From assembly GCF_025961315.1 (NCBI RefSeq), contig NZ_JAOQNK010000001.1:1736001-1800000 (forward strand): DNA of 64,000 bases, written 5' to 3'. The stretch comes from Sphingobacterium kitahiroshimense. GTDB taxonomy: Bacteria > Bacteroidota > Bacteroidia > Sphingobacteriales > Sphingobacteriaceae. The position numbers and the translations under genes are program-made. Below the pieces are notes generated by a model that made no database searches, had not been told where the DNA came from, and saw only the letters and a list, made by a program, of their open reading frames with translations. Shown one piece after another: positions 53,234 to 62,728 of this stretch (positions are counted from its first letter, which is position 1; the number at the start of each line of letters is the position of its first letter).

Positions 53234-53401
53234 TTACTTATTTCTTTGACCAGGTGCAAATGGTTTCGCAGATTTTGCTCCAACAGCTTTCTTGGCTTGT
53301 CCAGGAGGTACTTTACCGCTATTTCCAGCAGTTCTCGTTGTATAACATGAGGTTAAAAATACCATACAAATAAGGGGCAATACTAAACAAATCTTTCTCA
53401 T
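53234..53401 (-). CDS. Tiny lipoprotein with a VPPGQAKK motif
   Basis: A 55-residue protein: a signal of about 18 residues ends in the lipobox FLTSC (Cys19), and a short Gly/Lys/Ala/Pro-rich tail follows with VPPGQAKKAVGAKSAKPFAP (residues 31-50). The VPPGQAKK core is common in tiny Bacteroidota lipoproteins, some annotated quinol oxidase subunit 4 with no functional support. The start codon is ATG at 53401-53399. It is lone between rpoD and a lipoprotein gene. Confidence 0.75.
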   Translation of the reverse strand: MRKICLVLPLICMVFLTSCYTTRTAGNSGKVPPGQAKKAVGAKSAKPFAPGQRNK

Positions 53402-53696
53402 AATAATTACGTTTTATTATAAAAGACTAATAACGTGCCAAATATACTTTTGCAGACATCCCAGCCCATAGAACACGATATAGTAATTTAAAAAATTATC
53501 CGATTAAAGATAATTCTCCCAACTTTTTAAATTGATCGATATGATCAAATTCATATTGCTTTATTTTACTTTTTATTATTTATAAATTCTTCAAGAAATA
53601 GATAGCATATATAACTGAAATCAGGGATTTTTAAATTATAAATTAGCACGATCTTTATAAAATATAAAACAGACAATTTTAACAATAAAAGCAAAT

Positions 53697-54266
53697 ATGC
53701 AACAAGCAGTTATCCTTTTTATAATATCTATTTTTTTATACAGTTGTTCAAAGGAAACTACCGCATCTAAGATAATAACCATTAAAAAAGATTGGTCTGT
53801 ATTAGACCTTGAATTTGAGAAATCCACAATTGAAGATTTTATTGTATTTGCATCATCAAAAAACATAGAATTTGAAAGAGATTCTTTATTCTCTTATAGT
53901 GAATACGATAGTATAGAATTTTCTAAAGATGACGATTATGAACAGAAAATTTGTTTTACAAATGAACAGCTTGGTTTAAAATTTATTTTCTCTCAACAAA
54001 ATGAAGGTGAGGATAAGCAGAATGCTAATCATACTTTCGAAAAATATGAAATTTCAAATTTTTCAAAAGTTAAATTTGCAAATGGCCTATTTCCAAAATT
54101 TCCATCAAAGGAACGTGATCGAATTTTCGTCAAAGATTCTTTATTAAACAGCATAGATTTGTATGAAGCCTACAGCAAGAATAATTACATTACTGCTGGA
54201 GTACAAAAAATAAATGACTCTATTTCTGAACTAAAAATAATTATTGGATCACAAAAAATAAATTAA
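53697..54266 (+). CDS. Hypothetical lipoprotein
   Basis: A 189-residue protein with a lipoprotein signal ending at Cys17 (FLYSC). The rest is rich in Ser, Lys, Asp and Phe, with no known motif. It has alternating hydrophobic patches (FEKSTIEDFIVFASSKNIEF) but no repeats. It is convergent with the histidine kinase gene, and its base composition is more AT-rich than the housekeeping genes nearby. Function unknown. Confidence 0.65.
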   Translation: MQQAVILFIISIFLYSCSKETTASKIITIKKDWSVLDLEFEKSTIEDFIVFASSKNIEFERDSLFSYSEYDSIEFSKDDDYEQKICFTNEQLGLKFIFSQQNEGEDKQNANHTFEKYEISNFSKVKFANGLFPKFPSKERDRIFVKDSLLNSIDLYEAYSKNNYITAGVQKINDSISELKIIIGSQKIN

Positions 54267-54293
54267 ACGAATAAAAACAGGAAAGAATCAAAC

Positions 54294-55244
54294 CTAATTT
54301 TGTTCTTTAAAACCATTCATAAAGTTGCTATTTTCTTTATTTATAATTTCATCATCAAGAGCAGTAATCGTGTGTATTGGAAAAGAAATAAAAACAATCG
54401 TCCCAACATTACTGATGTTTTCAAAATAAATTTTACCTCCTACCCGTTGGAGAAGATCCTTACATAATGAAACCCCAAGTCCTGCCCCTGTACCATTAAC
54501 AGCTTTTCTATGATCCCAACTGTTTCTATTATTAAGCTTTTCAACAGTCGATTCTGGCATATTTATTCCTTCATTTTCTATATATAACAACAATTCATCT
54601 CCTTTGATCTCCGAAACCCCTAAAGTAATTTTACCGGCATATTTACAAAACTTGACGGCATTACTAACAATGTTCCTAATGACAAAAGAAAATATATCCC
54701 TGCTCATATACAAATAAACATCTTTAGGAAGACTCTCTTCTAAAGAAATATTATTTGACATTAAATCTTTTTGAAATAACAACAAGACATGCTGAATCTG
54801 TTGAGAAATATTAAACGTTTCCTTGTTTTCTAAGTTATCACGGAGCTGAGATTCTGCCCATAAAAGCACCTCATCCAACATATTTTGTGAATGAGAGAGT
54901 TCTGATCCTAATTGCATTAAAACTTGTTCCATATCAAGTTTTGACATAAGCGATAAGTCAACGGCATTCAACAACATACTCATTGAAATAAAAGGAGTTC
55001 TTAAATCGTGTGAAGCAATTGACAATACCTTGATCTTAAAAAGTTCGGAAGCCTTCAATTCTTCATTATACTTTTTAATTTGATCAGCCTGCTCTTCGAG
55101 TGCTATATTAGTACCTAAAAGTTTGACTTTTTCCCGCTTTAAAATGCGATTTTTCCGAATCAATTCATAGAGTAAAAATCCGATAATAATTTTACTCACA
55201 ATAATCCCGGTTATCAGAATTGTAATAATTGTTTGACTTTCCAT
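54294..55244 (-). CDS. Membrane-anchored histidine kinase
   Basis: A 316-residue sensor kinase with one N-terminal TM helix (about residues 6-26), a coiled-coil linker (about 30-70) and no recognisable periplasmic sensor. The HisKA dimerisation segment has IASHDLRTPFIS (phospho-acceptor His79). The HATPase domain shows the N-box IRNIVSNAVKF (about 183-193), a G1-like LYIENEGINMP and the G2 box GTGAGLGVSLC. No response-regulator gene is adjacent, so it is an orphan. Confidence 0.92.
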   Translation of the reverse strand: MESQTIITILITGIIVSKIIIGFLLYELIRKNRILKREKVKLLGTNIALEEQADQIKKYNEELKASELFKIKVLSIASHDLRTPFISMSMLLNAVDLSLMSKLDMEQVLMQLGSELSHSQNMLDEVLLWAESQLRDNLENKETFNISQQIQHVLLLFQKDLMSNNISLEESLPKDVYLYMSRDIFSFVIRNIVSNAVKFCKYAGKITLGVSEIKGDELLLYIENEGINMPESTVEKLNNRNSWDHRKAVNGTGAGLGVSLCKDLLQRVGGKIYFENISNVGTIVFISFPIHTITALDDEIINKENSNFMNGFKEQN

Positions 55245-55454
55245 AATTTCTCACACCCTAATATCTTTCATGTTCAAATAATTGATCAATAAAAATACCA
55301 TTACATGAAGCACTTTTACAAAAGATAGATGTTTTGTGGTTTTTTTAAAAAATCTAAAAATACCTAACAAGTAAATATAAGTATTTTTGAGTTCCAAGTA
55401 TGCTTCAATATCTATAACAATTTCTTAAATAGCATGAATTCAATAAAAAATACG

Positions 55455-55486
55455 AAAGGTCTTCTGTATTTATACAGAAGACCTTT
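55455..55486 (-). terminator. Terminator of the sigma-FecR-SusC-SusD operon
   Basis: Perfect stem AAAGGTCTTCTGTAT with ATACAGAAGACCTTT around TT, 108 bases past the SusD stop on the minus strand. The rest of the gap (55245-55593) is AT-rich and shows no gene. Confidence 0.85.
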
Positions 55487-55593
55487 GAGGTGGTACATTA
55501 ATAAATTCGAGTTCTCGACAGTAATTACTTTTTTTAAAGTACTATAATGAATATTTATTTTTACTATCGCCAAGCATATGATAAGACTTCATA

Positions 55594-57363
55594 TTATTCT
55601 AGTGTCGGATTAAAAGTTCCACCCCAATCCTTATTCTGTGATATTTTAGGATTTTTATCAATCACAGATTGAGCTAATGGAAAAAAGTAATAAGTATCGG
55701 GTACAAGATTTACTTTATTTCCCGTATTTGGAACTTGTAAAACACTGTATTTAAACTGATTTTCCTTAAGCTGATAAGTTTTGGCAAGATTTGCAGCCTC
55801 ATCCAAATCCATTTCAGCTCCATTACTAAGAATAGCAATAGCCTCTACACCATATTTGGTCGTATTATTAAGTATATTCAATTTTCGAGTTCTTCTCAGA
55901 TCCCAGAAACGGTGTCCTTCAAAACAAAACTCAATATTCCGTTCTGCCAAAATTGCATCTCTCATCTGAGTACGGTCAATAGCGGTAATACCGTAATTTC
56001 CGTCACTTCCTGCTTCAATACCTGCACGCATCCTGATCTGTTTTAGAATGGTTAATGCGGTATTAAAATCCCCGGTTTCGTTTGCAGTTTCAGCATAGTT
56101 GATCATAACCTCCGCAAATCTCATCAGTACAAAATCCACATCATATTGAGTTTCTACTTCTGTTTGCTTCAGCGATAACTTTGAATTTTTAAGTATAAAA
56201 AATCCACTATATCGATTCAGATTTTCTGATGGTGTTTTAGCCTTAGGATTAATACCAAAGTTATCCAGATCTGCGGCTATACCCACAGAGGTATATTGAC
56301 GTTTCCCTGATTTCCCAGAAACTTCGTAAATCTTGCCATTCCATACAATAGATTTGTCGAACCGAGGATCTCTATTTTCCCAATAAGATTGTAAAAACTG
56401 CTCATTCGTTTTAAAATACTTTCCTGTCGGATCTGAGAAAGTTTTACCATCTTTCATGGGAAATGACTTGACAAAATCCCATGTTGGAACTGCACCTGCT
56501 GCGCCTCTACTTTCAGAACCCGGGCGCACTCCATTATCCCAACTCGCCACTTTATTCGGATACGAATTGATTACAGCAAAAACAACTTCAGATCCCTTCT
56601 CCTGCAAAGCAATGTTAGCATAGTCTGGAGTCAAATTATATCCATCAGCCTTTAACTTATCATAGGCAGCTTTATTTGCAGCATGCGCTTCTGCCCAATA
56701 CACATTATTATAAGGGTTAGTTGGATTAAATTGAGGGGAAGCCTTGTACAATAAAACTTTAGCTTTAAAAGATAGAGCAAAATTCCCATCGATTCTACCA
56801 TAATCTCCTGAACTTTTGGCAATCATAGGCGGCAATAAGGCAATTGCCTGATCTAGATCTTTTATCATTAAATCAAAACATTCCTTCGTTGTGTTACGAG
56901 GTGTTTCTAAATCATCTTTCTCCAAATCCTGCGGTACAGTAATATAGGGTACACCACCATGATATCGAACCATATTAAAATACATATATGCTCTCATAAA
57001 TAAAGCTTGCCCAAGAATAGCATTTTTTACATCTGCATTTAATGCTGCACTTTCGGTTACTTTTTGAATTGCAGTATTAATTCTACGGATAGTGGTATAA
57101 TCCCAAGATTTATAAGCGGCATTGTTAACTGTGATAGCATCCAAAGGAAAAGATATGCCCATTAACTGCTCTGAATTGGCATCCGCTGAAGCATTCCAAT
57201 TTCCAAACATGGGATAAAGATTCGTTATATAGGCATTCACAAGATTCGGATCGTTCCATACCTTGCTTTCGTCAAGTGAATTAAGATCTTCAATATCTAA
57301 CACATTTTTACAAGACGCTACTGTAACTAAAAGTGCTATTAGGGTATAAAATATCGTTTTCAT
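55594..57363 (-). CDS. SusD/RagB-family outer membrane lipoprotein
   Basis: A 589-residue surface lipoprotein with a signal ending at Cys18 (TVASC). The SusD N-terminal block DIEDLNSLDESKVWNDPNLV (about residues 23-42) and the TPR-like GQALFMRAYMYFNMVRYHGG segment (about 118-137) are present, as is the late FEGHRFWDLRR motif (about 482-492). It forms the lid of a SusC pedal-bin transporter encoded 11 bases upstream. Substrate is unknown because no degradative enzyme is nearby. Confidence 0.95.
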   Translation of the reverse strand: MKTIFYTLIALLVTVASCKNVLDIEDLNSLDESKVWNDPNLVNAYITNLYPMFGNWNASADANSEQLMGISFPLDAITVNNAAYKSWDYTTIRRINTAIQKVTESAALNADVKNAILGQALFMRAYMYFNMVRYHGGVPYITVPQDLEKDDLETPRNTTKECFDLMIKDLDQAIALLPPMIAKSSGDYGRIDGNFALSFKAKVLLYKASPQFNPTNPYNNVYWAEAHAANKAAYDKLKADGYNLTPDYANIALQEKGSEVVFAVINSYPNKVASWDNGVRPGSESRGAAGAVPTWDFVKSFPMKDGKTFSDPTGKYFKTNEQFLQSYWENRDPRFDKSIVWNGKIYEVSGKSGKRQYTSVGIAADLDNFGINPKAKTPSENLNRYSGFFILKNSKLSLKQTEVETQYDVDFVLMRFAEVMINYAETANETGDFNTALTILKQIRMRAGIEAGSDGNYGITAIDRTQMRDAILAERNIEFCFEGHRFWDLRRTRKLNILNNTTKYGVEAIAILSNGAEMDLDEAANLAKTYQLKENQFKYSVLQVPNTGNKVNLVPDTYYFFPLAQSVIDKNPKISQNKDWGGTFNPTLE

Positions 57364-57374
57364 AGTTTTTTCAA

Positions 57375-60300
57375 TTAAAATTTAACATCCAAACCCAAGG
57401 TAAATGTTTTCATAACAGGATAGGAATCATACATTTTCTGTTCCGGGTCGTGAAACTCGGTCATAGGAGAAAGCACAAATAGGTTTGTTCCATTAAAGAA
57501 TACATTCACACTGTTTATTTTCATCGACTTTGTAATTGACTGCGGTAAACTATAGGATATATTTAAATCTCTTAGGCGCAAATATGCACCATTACGAATC
57601 CAAAAACTCGAAGCACCTGTTCCCGACTCCTGCCAGTTGGAACCCACTACTCTCGGATAATCTGCCTGTGGATTATCTGCTGTCCAAACATCGCCTGCCC
57701 AGATAGGATAATACGGTCGAAAAGTACCGCCATGCTGACGAATTCCTCCACCTTCCAAATTACTTATAACACGATCATATGCCAGTACTCCCTGCAATAA
57801 AGCTGAAACAGAAAAACCTTTCCAGTTTGCATTTAGCCCAAAACCGTAATTGATGCGTGGTGTATTATTTTCGGAAAGCAACGTCAGATCATTATCATCG
57901 ATCTTACCATCTGGGCTTTCAGAATAATTAGCTCCACGAATATCTTTGTACAAAATCATACCTAAGTATGGATCACGACCATATGTTTTAAACCCACTGC
58001 TCTTCAGTGCATCTAATTGCTCCTGTGTTCTAACAAGATCCACAGCTTCAAAGCCGATGATTCGATTTTCAGGTCTTCCAATTCGAGATTCGAAATTGCG
58101 CGTTCCCCCAACAGCAAATGCAGGCTCTTCATCATAGACATCCCAACGATCTTTTGCATACCCCATATTAGCTGTGATTCCATAACCTACTTCACCCACA
58201 CGATCATTCCAATTAATAGATACCTCTCCACCTTTATAACTTCGAGCAGCATAGTTTTCCGGAGCCAATGACCGTCCATAATTATCAGGAATTTTCAAAG
58301 TACGCCGTCCTAAAATATCTGTTTCCTTACGATTAAACACATCTATTGAGCCACTTAGTTTATTATTTACAAAACCAAAATCCAAACCGATATTAACACT
58401 TTTGGATGTCGTCCAAGTCAGGTTCTGTGTAGGTGTATCACCATAGGCAATACCATTATAATAACGATCACCAAACATGTAGCCACCCGCAGGCCTATAT
58501 TTTTCCTGATACAAAAATTGTCCGATCCTTTGCGCATTAACATCAAGATCATTCCCTGTTGTTCCATATGAAGCTCTTAACTTTAGATCACTCACCGTAT
58601 TTTTGATATCTAAGAAAAACTGTTCTTCCGACACACGCCAAGCAGCTGACATGGATGGAAAAAATCCCCACCGTTTATCACCGGGGAATAAGGGCGAACC
58701 ATCATATCTAAATGAAAATTCAGCGATATATTTATCTGCATAGTTATAATTTGCACGTCCGATAAATCCCCTTCTAGAATTAATTGTTTCATACGCATCT
58801 GTAGCTCTAAAATTACGATCCGTCGGGTAAATAAACATTTGATCAATACTAACAATTGGATTTTCAGCACGGGATGTTACATAGGTTCCACCAGCTTTAA
58901 ATTGTTCATAGACCAACAACGCATCAATGGCATGTTTATTAAATTTACGGTTATAATTCAAAAACCAGTTGACCTGATATTCCCACTCCCGTTGAGGAGA
59001 ATAATCCATAAAAGGCTGTGCTTGACTAAAAGTAAAAATATTCACTTTGTCTTCTGAAGGTGGTGCAGGTATAAACCTATTTCCATCCGGATTCAGAGAA
59101 GTAAATGTGTAGTTCTTTTGGAAGGTCATAAATCTTTTACGCATATAATCTTCTGCGAGATAGCTACCTACAACTTTTGTAGACAAGCCCTCTATGAGTT
59201 TATCCAACTTATAATTCAACGTCATGATTGGGTTTACCTGACGAACTTTACGATCGATATATCGATTCCCAACTACTTGGTCAATCACATTCCAAGCTTG
59301 CCAGCTCCCCATGGGTGTCTGAACAGGATATGCTGTTGGAGAATTACTTGGAGATCCATCTGCGTTTAAATAAAACGGATACATTTTAGGCCAATTGAAT
59401 GTTACGCGATAAAAATCTGACACATCAAAATCATCATCATTAGCGGAAGTACTAAATGGCCAATAAAAACGTTTGGAATTGATTTGATTGGCCGAGATAT
59501 TAACATCAATCGTAAAATCATCCGTAATCTTGGCACTGACATTACTCCTTAAATTGAATTTTTCATGATCCAATGATTTGTAAGATCCATTTTCTTTACG
59601 ATAACTGACTAAATTATAATAAGTAATTCGGTCTCCACCACCCGACACCGAGATCGATTGTCGGTGACTAAAAGGGTTTCTCCAGATATTATCATTAACA
59701 CTATAGTCCTTATCCTTAAAATAATCAAACTCAGCCTGTCCATTGGGTGCTACCCATGGTTCTGTTCTAGAGCCATTTTCCCAAAGAAATTGAGATACCC
59801 GATTTTGATAAGTCAGTTCATCAGCCGCAGTCGTAATATCTGCTAAAAGCGTTTGAGTAGGAGCACCAAAACTATAATTACTTTGCACATTAAATACAGG
59901 CTCCTGAGCTGATCCCTTTTTAGTTGTGACAACCACAACACCGTTACCCGCTCTTGTCCCGTAGACCGCAGCTGTTGCGGCATCTTTCAAAAAACTCATC
60001 TGATCCACTTCATTGGCTTCCAAGGCATCGAATGCCGCTTTATCCCGTACAATTCCGTCAATCACATACAAAGGTTCTGCAAAACTACCACGAATGCGTA
60101 GACTTGAGGAAGCTCCCGCCATACCCGAAGTATTTGTAACATTTATACCTGCGGCACGTCCAGCTAAGGCATTAGAAAGGTTAGAAGGCGAAATATTCTT
60201 TAATTGTTCGGCATTGACCGAAGTCACTGAACCTGTAATATTTGCTTTTTTCTGCTTTCCATAACCAACTACTACAACCTCTTCTAAACTTTCCTGTTCT

Positions 60301-60698
60301 TGCTCTAGAGCAACAGTAATAGCAACTTTATCTTTTGAATCAATATTATAGTTACTAAGTACTTTGGTCTTGAAGCCTACAAAACTGATTTTAATTTCGT
60401 ATCCCTGCCCCTCTGGAATACGGTCAAACGAAAAAGTTCCTGCTGCATTCGTCGTATTCATCTGTTTATACTTCGTAGACAGATTTTCAATACTTACAGT
60501 AGCGCCACTGATGGGATTATTACTTCCATCCCTGACAACTCCACTTACAGAAGCTGTTGACTGGCTGTACCCCACATGAAATCCCATACTCAGCAATCCC
60601 AACATTCCGAGTCGAAGGGGCCAGTTAGTACGTGGACTTTTAAATCGAAGTAGCAGCACAGTTTGAAACTGATGCTTTTTAGATAAAAAGTTGCTCAT
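57375..60698 (-). CDS. SusC/RagA-family TonB-linked outer membrane transporter
   Basis: An 1107-residue TonB-dependent barrel. A long N-terminal signal region (about residues 1-45) precedes a carboxypeptidase-regulatory-like domain (VSGVVRDGSNNPISGATVSI, about 50-69), the TonB box region EEVVVVGYGKQKKANITGSV (about 139-158), the plug domain and a 22-strand barrel ending in an aromatic-rich LGLDVKF. There is no STN secretin-like domain, so direct FecA-style contact with FecR is not evident. It imports an unknown glycan or peptide together with SusD. Confidence 0.96.
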   Translation of the reverse strand: MSNFLSKKHQFQTVLLLRFKSPRTNWPLRLGMLGLLSMGFHVGYSQSTASVSGVVRDGSNNPISGATVSIENLSTKYKQMNTTNAAGTFSFDRIPEGQGYEIKISFVGFKTKVLSNYNIDSKDKVAITVALEQEQESLEEVVVVGYGKQKKANITGSVTSVNAEQLKNISPSNLSNALAGRAAGINVTNTSGMAGASSSLRIRGSFAEPLYVIDGIVRDKAAFDALEANEVDQMSFLKDAATAAVYGTRAGNGVVVVTTKKGSAQEPVFNVQSNYSFGAPTQTLLADITTAADELTYQNRVSQFLWENGSRTEPWVAPNGQAEFDYFKDKDYSVNDNIWRNPFSHRQSISVSGGGDRITYYNLVSYRKENGSYKSLDHEKFNLRSNVSAKITDDFTIDVNISANQINSKRFYWPFSTSANDDDFDVSDFYRVTFNWPKMYPFYLNADGSPSNSPTAYPVQTPMGSWQAWNVIDQVVGNRYIDRKVRQVNPIMTLNYKLDKLIEGLSTKVVGSYLAEDYMRKRFMTFQKNYTFTSLNPDGNRFIPAPPSEDKVNIFTFSQAQPFMDYSPQREWEYQVNWFLNYNRKFNKHAIDALLVYEQFKAGGTYVTSRAENPIVSIDQMFIYPTDRNFRATDAYETINSRRGFIGRANYNYADKYIAEFSFRYDGSPLFPGDKRWGFFPSMSAAWRVSEEQFFLDIKNTVSDLKLRASYGTTGNDLDVNAQRIGQFLYQEKYRPAGGYMFGDRYYNGIAYGDTPTQNLTWTTSKSVNIGLDFGFVNNKLSGSIDVFNRKETDILGRRTLKIPDNYGRSLAPENYAARSYKGGEVSINWNDRVGEVGYGITANMGYAKDRWDVYDEEPAFAVGGTRNFESRIGRPENRIIGFEAVDLVRTQEQLDALKSSGFKTYGRDPYLGMILYKDIRGANYSESPDGKIDDNDLTLLSENNTPRINYGFGLNANWKGFSVSALLQGVLAYDRVISNLEGGGIRQHGGTFRPYYPIWAGDVWTADNPQADYPRVVGSNWQESGTGASSFWIRNGAYLRLRDLNISYSLPQSITKSMKINSVNVFFNGTNLFVLSPMTEFHDPEQKMYDSYPVMKTFTLGLDVKF

Positions 60699-60721
60699 AA
60701 TTTGTTTGGTTTAATTGTTTA

Positions 60722-61783
60722 TTATTGTGGATTTGTGTAGTTTATACCGGCATGATGTAAGTAGTTAATTTCCCTGATGATTTCTTCAAAGACATTCGTT
60801 TTATTCGTAAAAGTTCCGCTGTAAAATTTATTACTGATCAATGATTTATCGTATTGCAACTTGATGTCATAGTTTTGCATCAGAATTATCAAAACATCCT
60901 CTAGGGCTATATTTTTAAACTGGATTATCTGGTTGTTTTGAAGAAAATGACCACCTCGATCTGTTCCTATTGTATGAGTCTTTATCTCCTCGACAACCTT
61001 TAATTCACGATGATCCAAAGTAATCTCTTCGTGCGGCAAAAAGGTTCGCACTAATTCTTTCCCTCTCTGATGATCCACAGCTTTCACCTCTATTTTACCT
61101 TCCATCAATTTGATCTGGGTTTGAGTAGATCGCAATTCATCAACACTAAAAACCGTTCCTAAAGCTGTAGTGACTACACCGGTGGAATGTACACGAAATG
61201 GCTTGGATTTATCTTTGGCAACCTCAAATTTAGCTTTCCCCTTCAAATACAGCACTCTCTCCTGCTGGGTACTAAAATCTTCAGCATATTTGATTTCTGA
61301 CTGCGGATAAAGTGTAATAACAGATCCGTCACTTGCCGTTAATAACATATTGTCATTGCCTGAATTTATGTAATATAGATTACTTATCTCCTCTTTCTCA
61401 TCTTCAACAGAAGCTATTTGTCCAAGATGGGGTGCAGGCTTATTTAATAATGGATTTAAACTCACATAAAAGCCAAGAATAAAAACAACTATAGCAGCCG
61501 CAGCGGAAGCAATGCGAACTAATTTCCTGTTATATTTTAAAACATTTTGCTTTTTAGCAAAAGCGAATATTTTATCTTTGATTTCCTGCTGATTGGGATA
61601 ATCTAAATTTTCATCAGTAAGATCCCAGTCTTCTTTAGACAATAGCTGATCAAGAGATTCTCCTAAATGTGCTATATAATCTTCCAGATATGCAGCTTCT
61701 TCAGCCGAACATTGATTCTTTAGGTATCGATTGATAAGTTCTCGCGTAATCTTCATATAATAAGAATACGGCAGAAACCTCAC
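60722..61783 (-). CDS. FecR-family anti-sigma factor
   Basis: A 353-residue membrane protein that likely controls the ECF sigma factor encoded just upstream. The N-terminal cytoplasmic domain (about residues 1-80) is followed by one TM helix (IASAAAAIVVFILGFYVSL, about 91-110) and a periplasmic FecR/DUF4974 domain with ITLYPQSEIKYAED and VFEEIIREINYLH. It lies 18 bases after the sigma gene and 23 bases before SusC. Confidence 0.95.
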   Translation of the reverse strand: MRFLPYSYYMKITRELINRYLKNQCSAEEAAYLEDYIAHLGESLDQLLSKEDWDLTDENLDYPNQQEIKDKIFAFAKKQNVLKYNRKLVRIASAAAAIVVFILGFYVSLNPLLNKPAPHLGQIASVEDEKEEISNLYYINSGNDNMLLTASDGSVITLYPQSEIKYAEDFSTQQERVLYLKGKAKFEVAKDKSKPFRVHSTGVVTTALGTVFSVDELRSTQTQIKLMEGKIEVKAVDHQRGKELVRTFLPHEEITLDHRELKVVEEIKTHTIGTDRGGHFLQNNQIIQFKNIALEDVLIILMQNYDIKLQYDKSLISNKFYSGTFTNKTNVFEEIIREINYLHHAGINYTNPQ

Positions 61784-61801
61784 TTACCCCCAAGCCTATT
61801 T

Positions 61802-62326
61802 TTAAAAAAATAAATGAATGATAAACACAAACATTTTTTTCAAAACTTTTAATGCCAAAGCGATATGATTTTCAACGGTTTTGGGTGTAATCGACAATCT
61901 TTCTGCGATCTCTTTATAAGTCAAATTTTCGAACCTGCTCATCATGAACACCTTTCTTCTAGATTCTGGCATTCTTGACACGATGTCCTCATACCGTTCA
62001 TTCAGTTCCTTTAAGCGATATAACTCTGACGGTGTGGGGACTTGATCAGTTTCAACTTTTAGATGCAATAGATCCTGCCTCCTCCTTTCTTCTTTCACAA
62101 TATCCAAAAGTGTGGTACGAGCAATGCAAAATAGTTGAGCTTCTATTTCCACATGCACTTTCTTTTGAAAAATATTATTCCAAAGCTTGATAAATACACG
62201 TTGGACAGTTTCTTCGGCAATATAAGTGGAAGAAGTCTTGCTTAAAGCATATTGATAGACTTTTCGGTTCCATTTTTCATAAATACGCTCAAATTCTGCG
62301 GTAGAGATCAAGGTTTGGTTAGACAT
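61802..62326 (-). CDS. ECF sigma-70 factor (Bacteroidota expansion type)
   Basis: A 174-residue ECF sigma factor. Region 2 spans about residues 9-80 (YQYALSKTSSTYIAEETVQR, then VFIKLWNNIF) and region 4 carries the HTH LTYKEIAERLSITPKTVENH (about 134-153). It heads the sigma-FecR-SusC-SusD gene set, which suggests signal-dependent transport-gene expression with autoregulation. No promoter consensus could be assigned. Confidence 0.94.
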   Translation of the reverse strand: MSNQTLISTAEFERIYEKWNRKVYQYALSKTSSTYIAEETVQRVFIKLWNNIFQKKVHVEIEAQLFCIARTTLLDIVKEERRRQDLLHLKVETDQVPTPSELYRLKELNERYEDIVSRMPESRRKVFMMSRFENLTYKEIAERLSITPKTVENHIALALKVLKKMFVFIIHLFF

Positions 62327-62728
62327 ATCTTAGGTTAGTGCCGAAACTAAGATAGCTATTAATACCAATTATTCATAATTATGTTACAATTGATTAAAAA
62401 CAAATAAAATCATACACTAAACAGAGTTATAGGGGCTAGTAAATTTTATTTAAACCATTATTAAAAGAATTTAAAACCATAAAATATCTAAATAAATCAA
62501 TTTAATCGCCTTTTAGAATAAAAAAAAGATCAATAATTGAATATATATGTATCCATAGAAAAAAAATATTCAAATTACTGTTTCAATAACAAAGAAACAT
62601 AAGAATATACTTAGGAATTTTTAAAAAGTATCGATTGAAAAGGGAATTGATAGTAGTAGTGACATTTAACTTAATGAAATCATTGTAGATACTGGCAAAT
62701 TTACTTAAGTTTATATAAAATATATGTT
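62327..62728. other. AT-rich divergent gap between the ECF sigma gene and a dehydrogenase
   Basis: No gene, tRNA or terminator hairpin is visible in about 400 bases. Poly-A and poly-T stretches are common. The divergent promoters of the ECF sigma gene and the dehydrogenase must lie here, but no exact TTTG/TAnnTTTG pair was found by eye. Confidence 0.35.
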
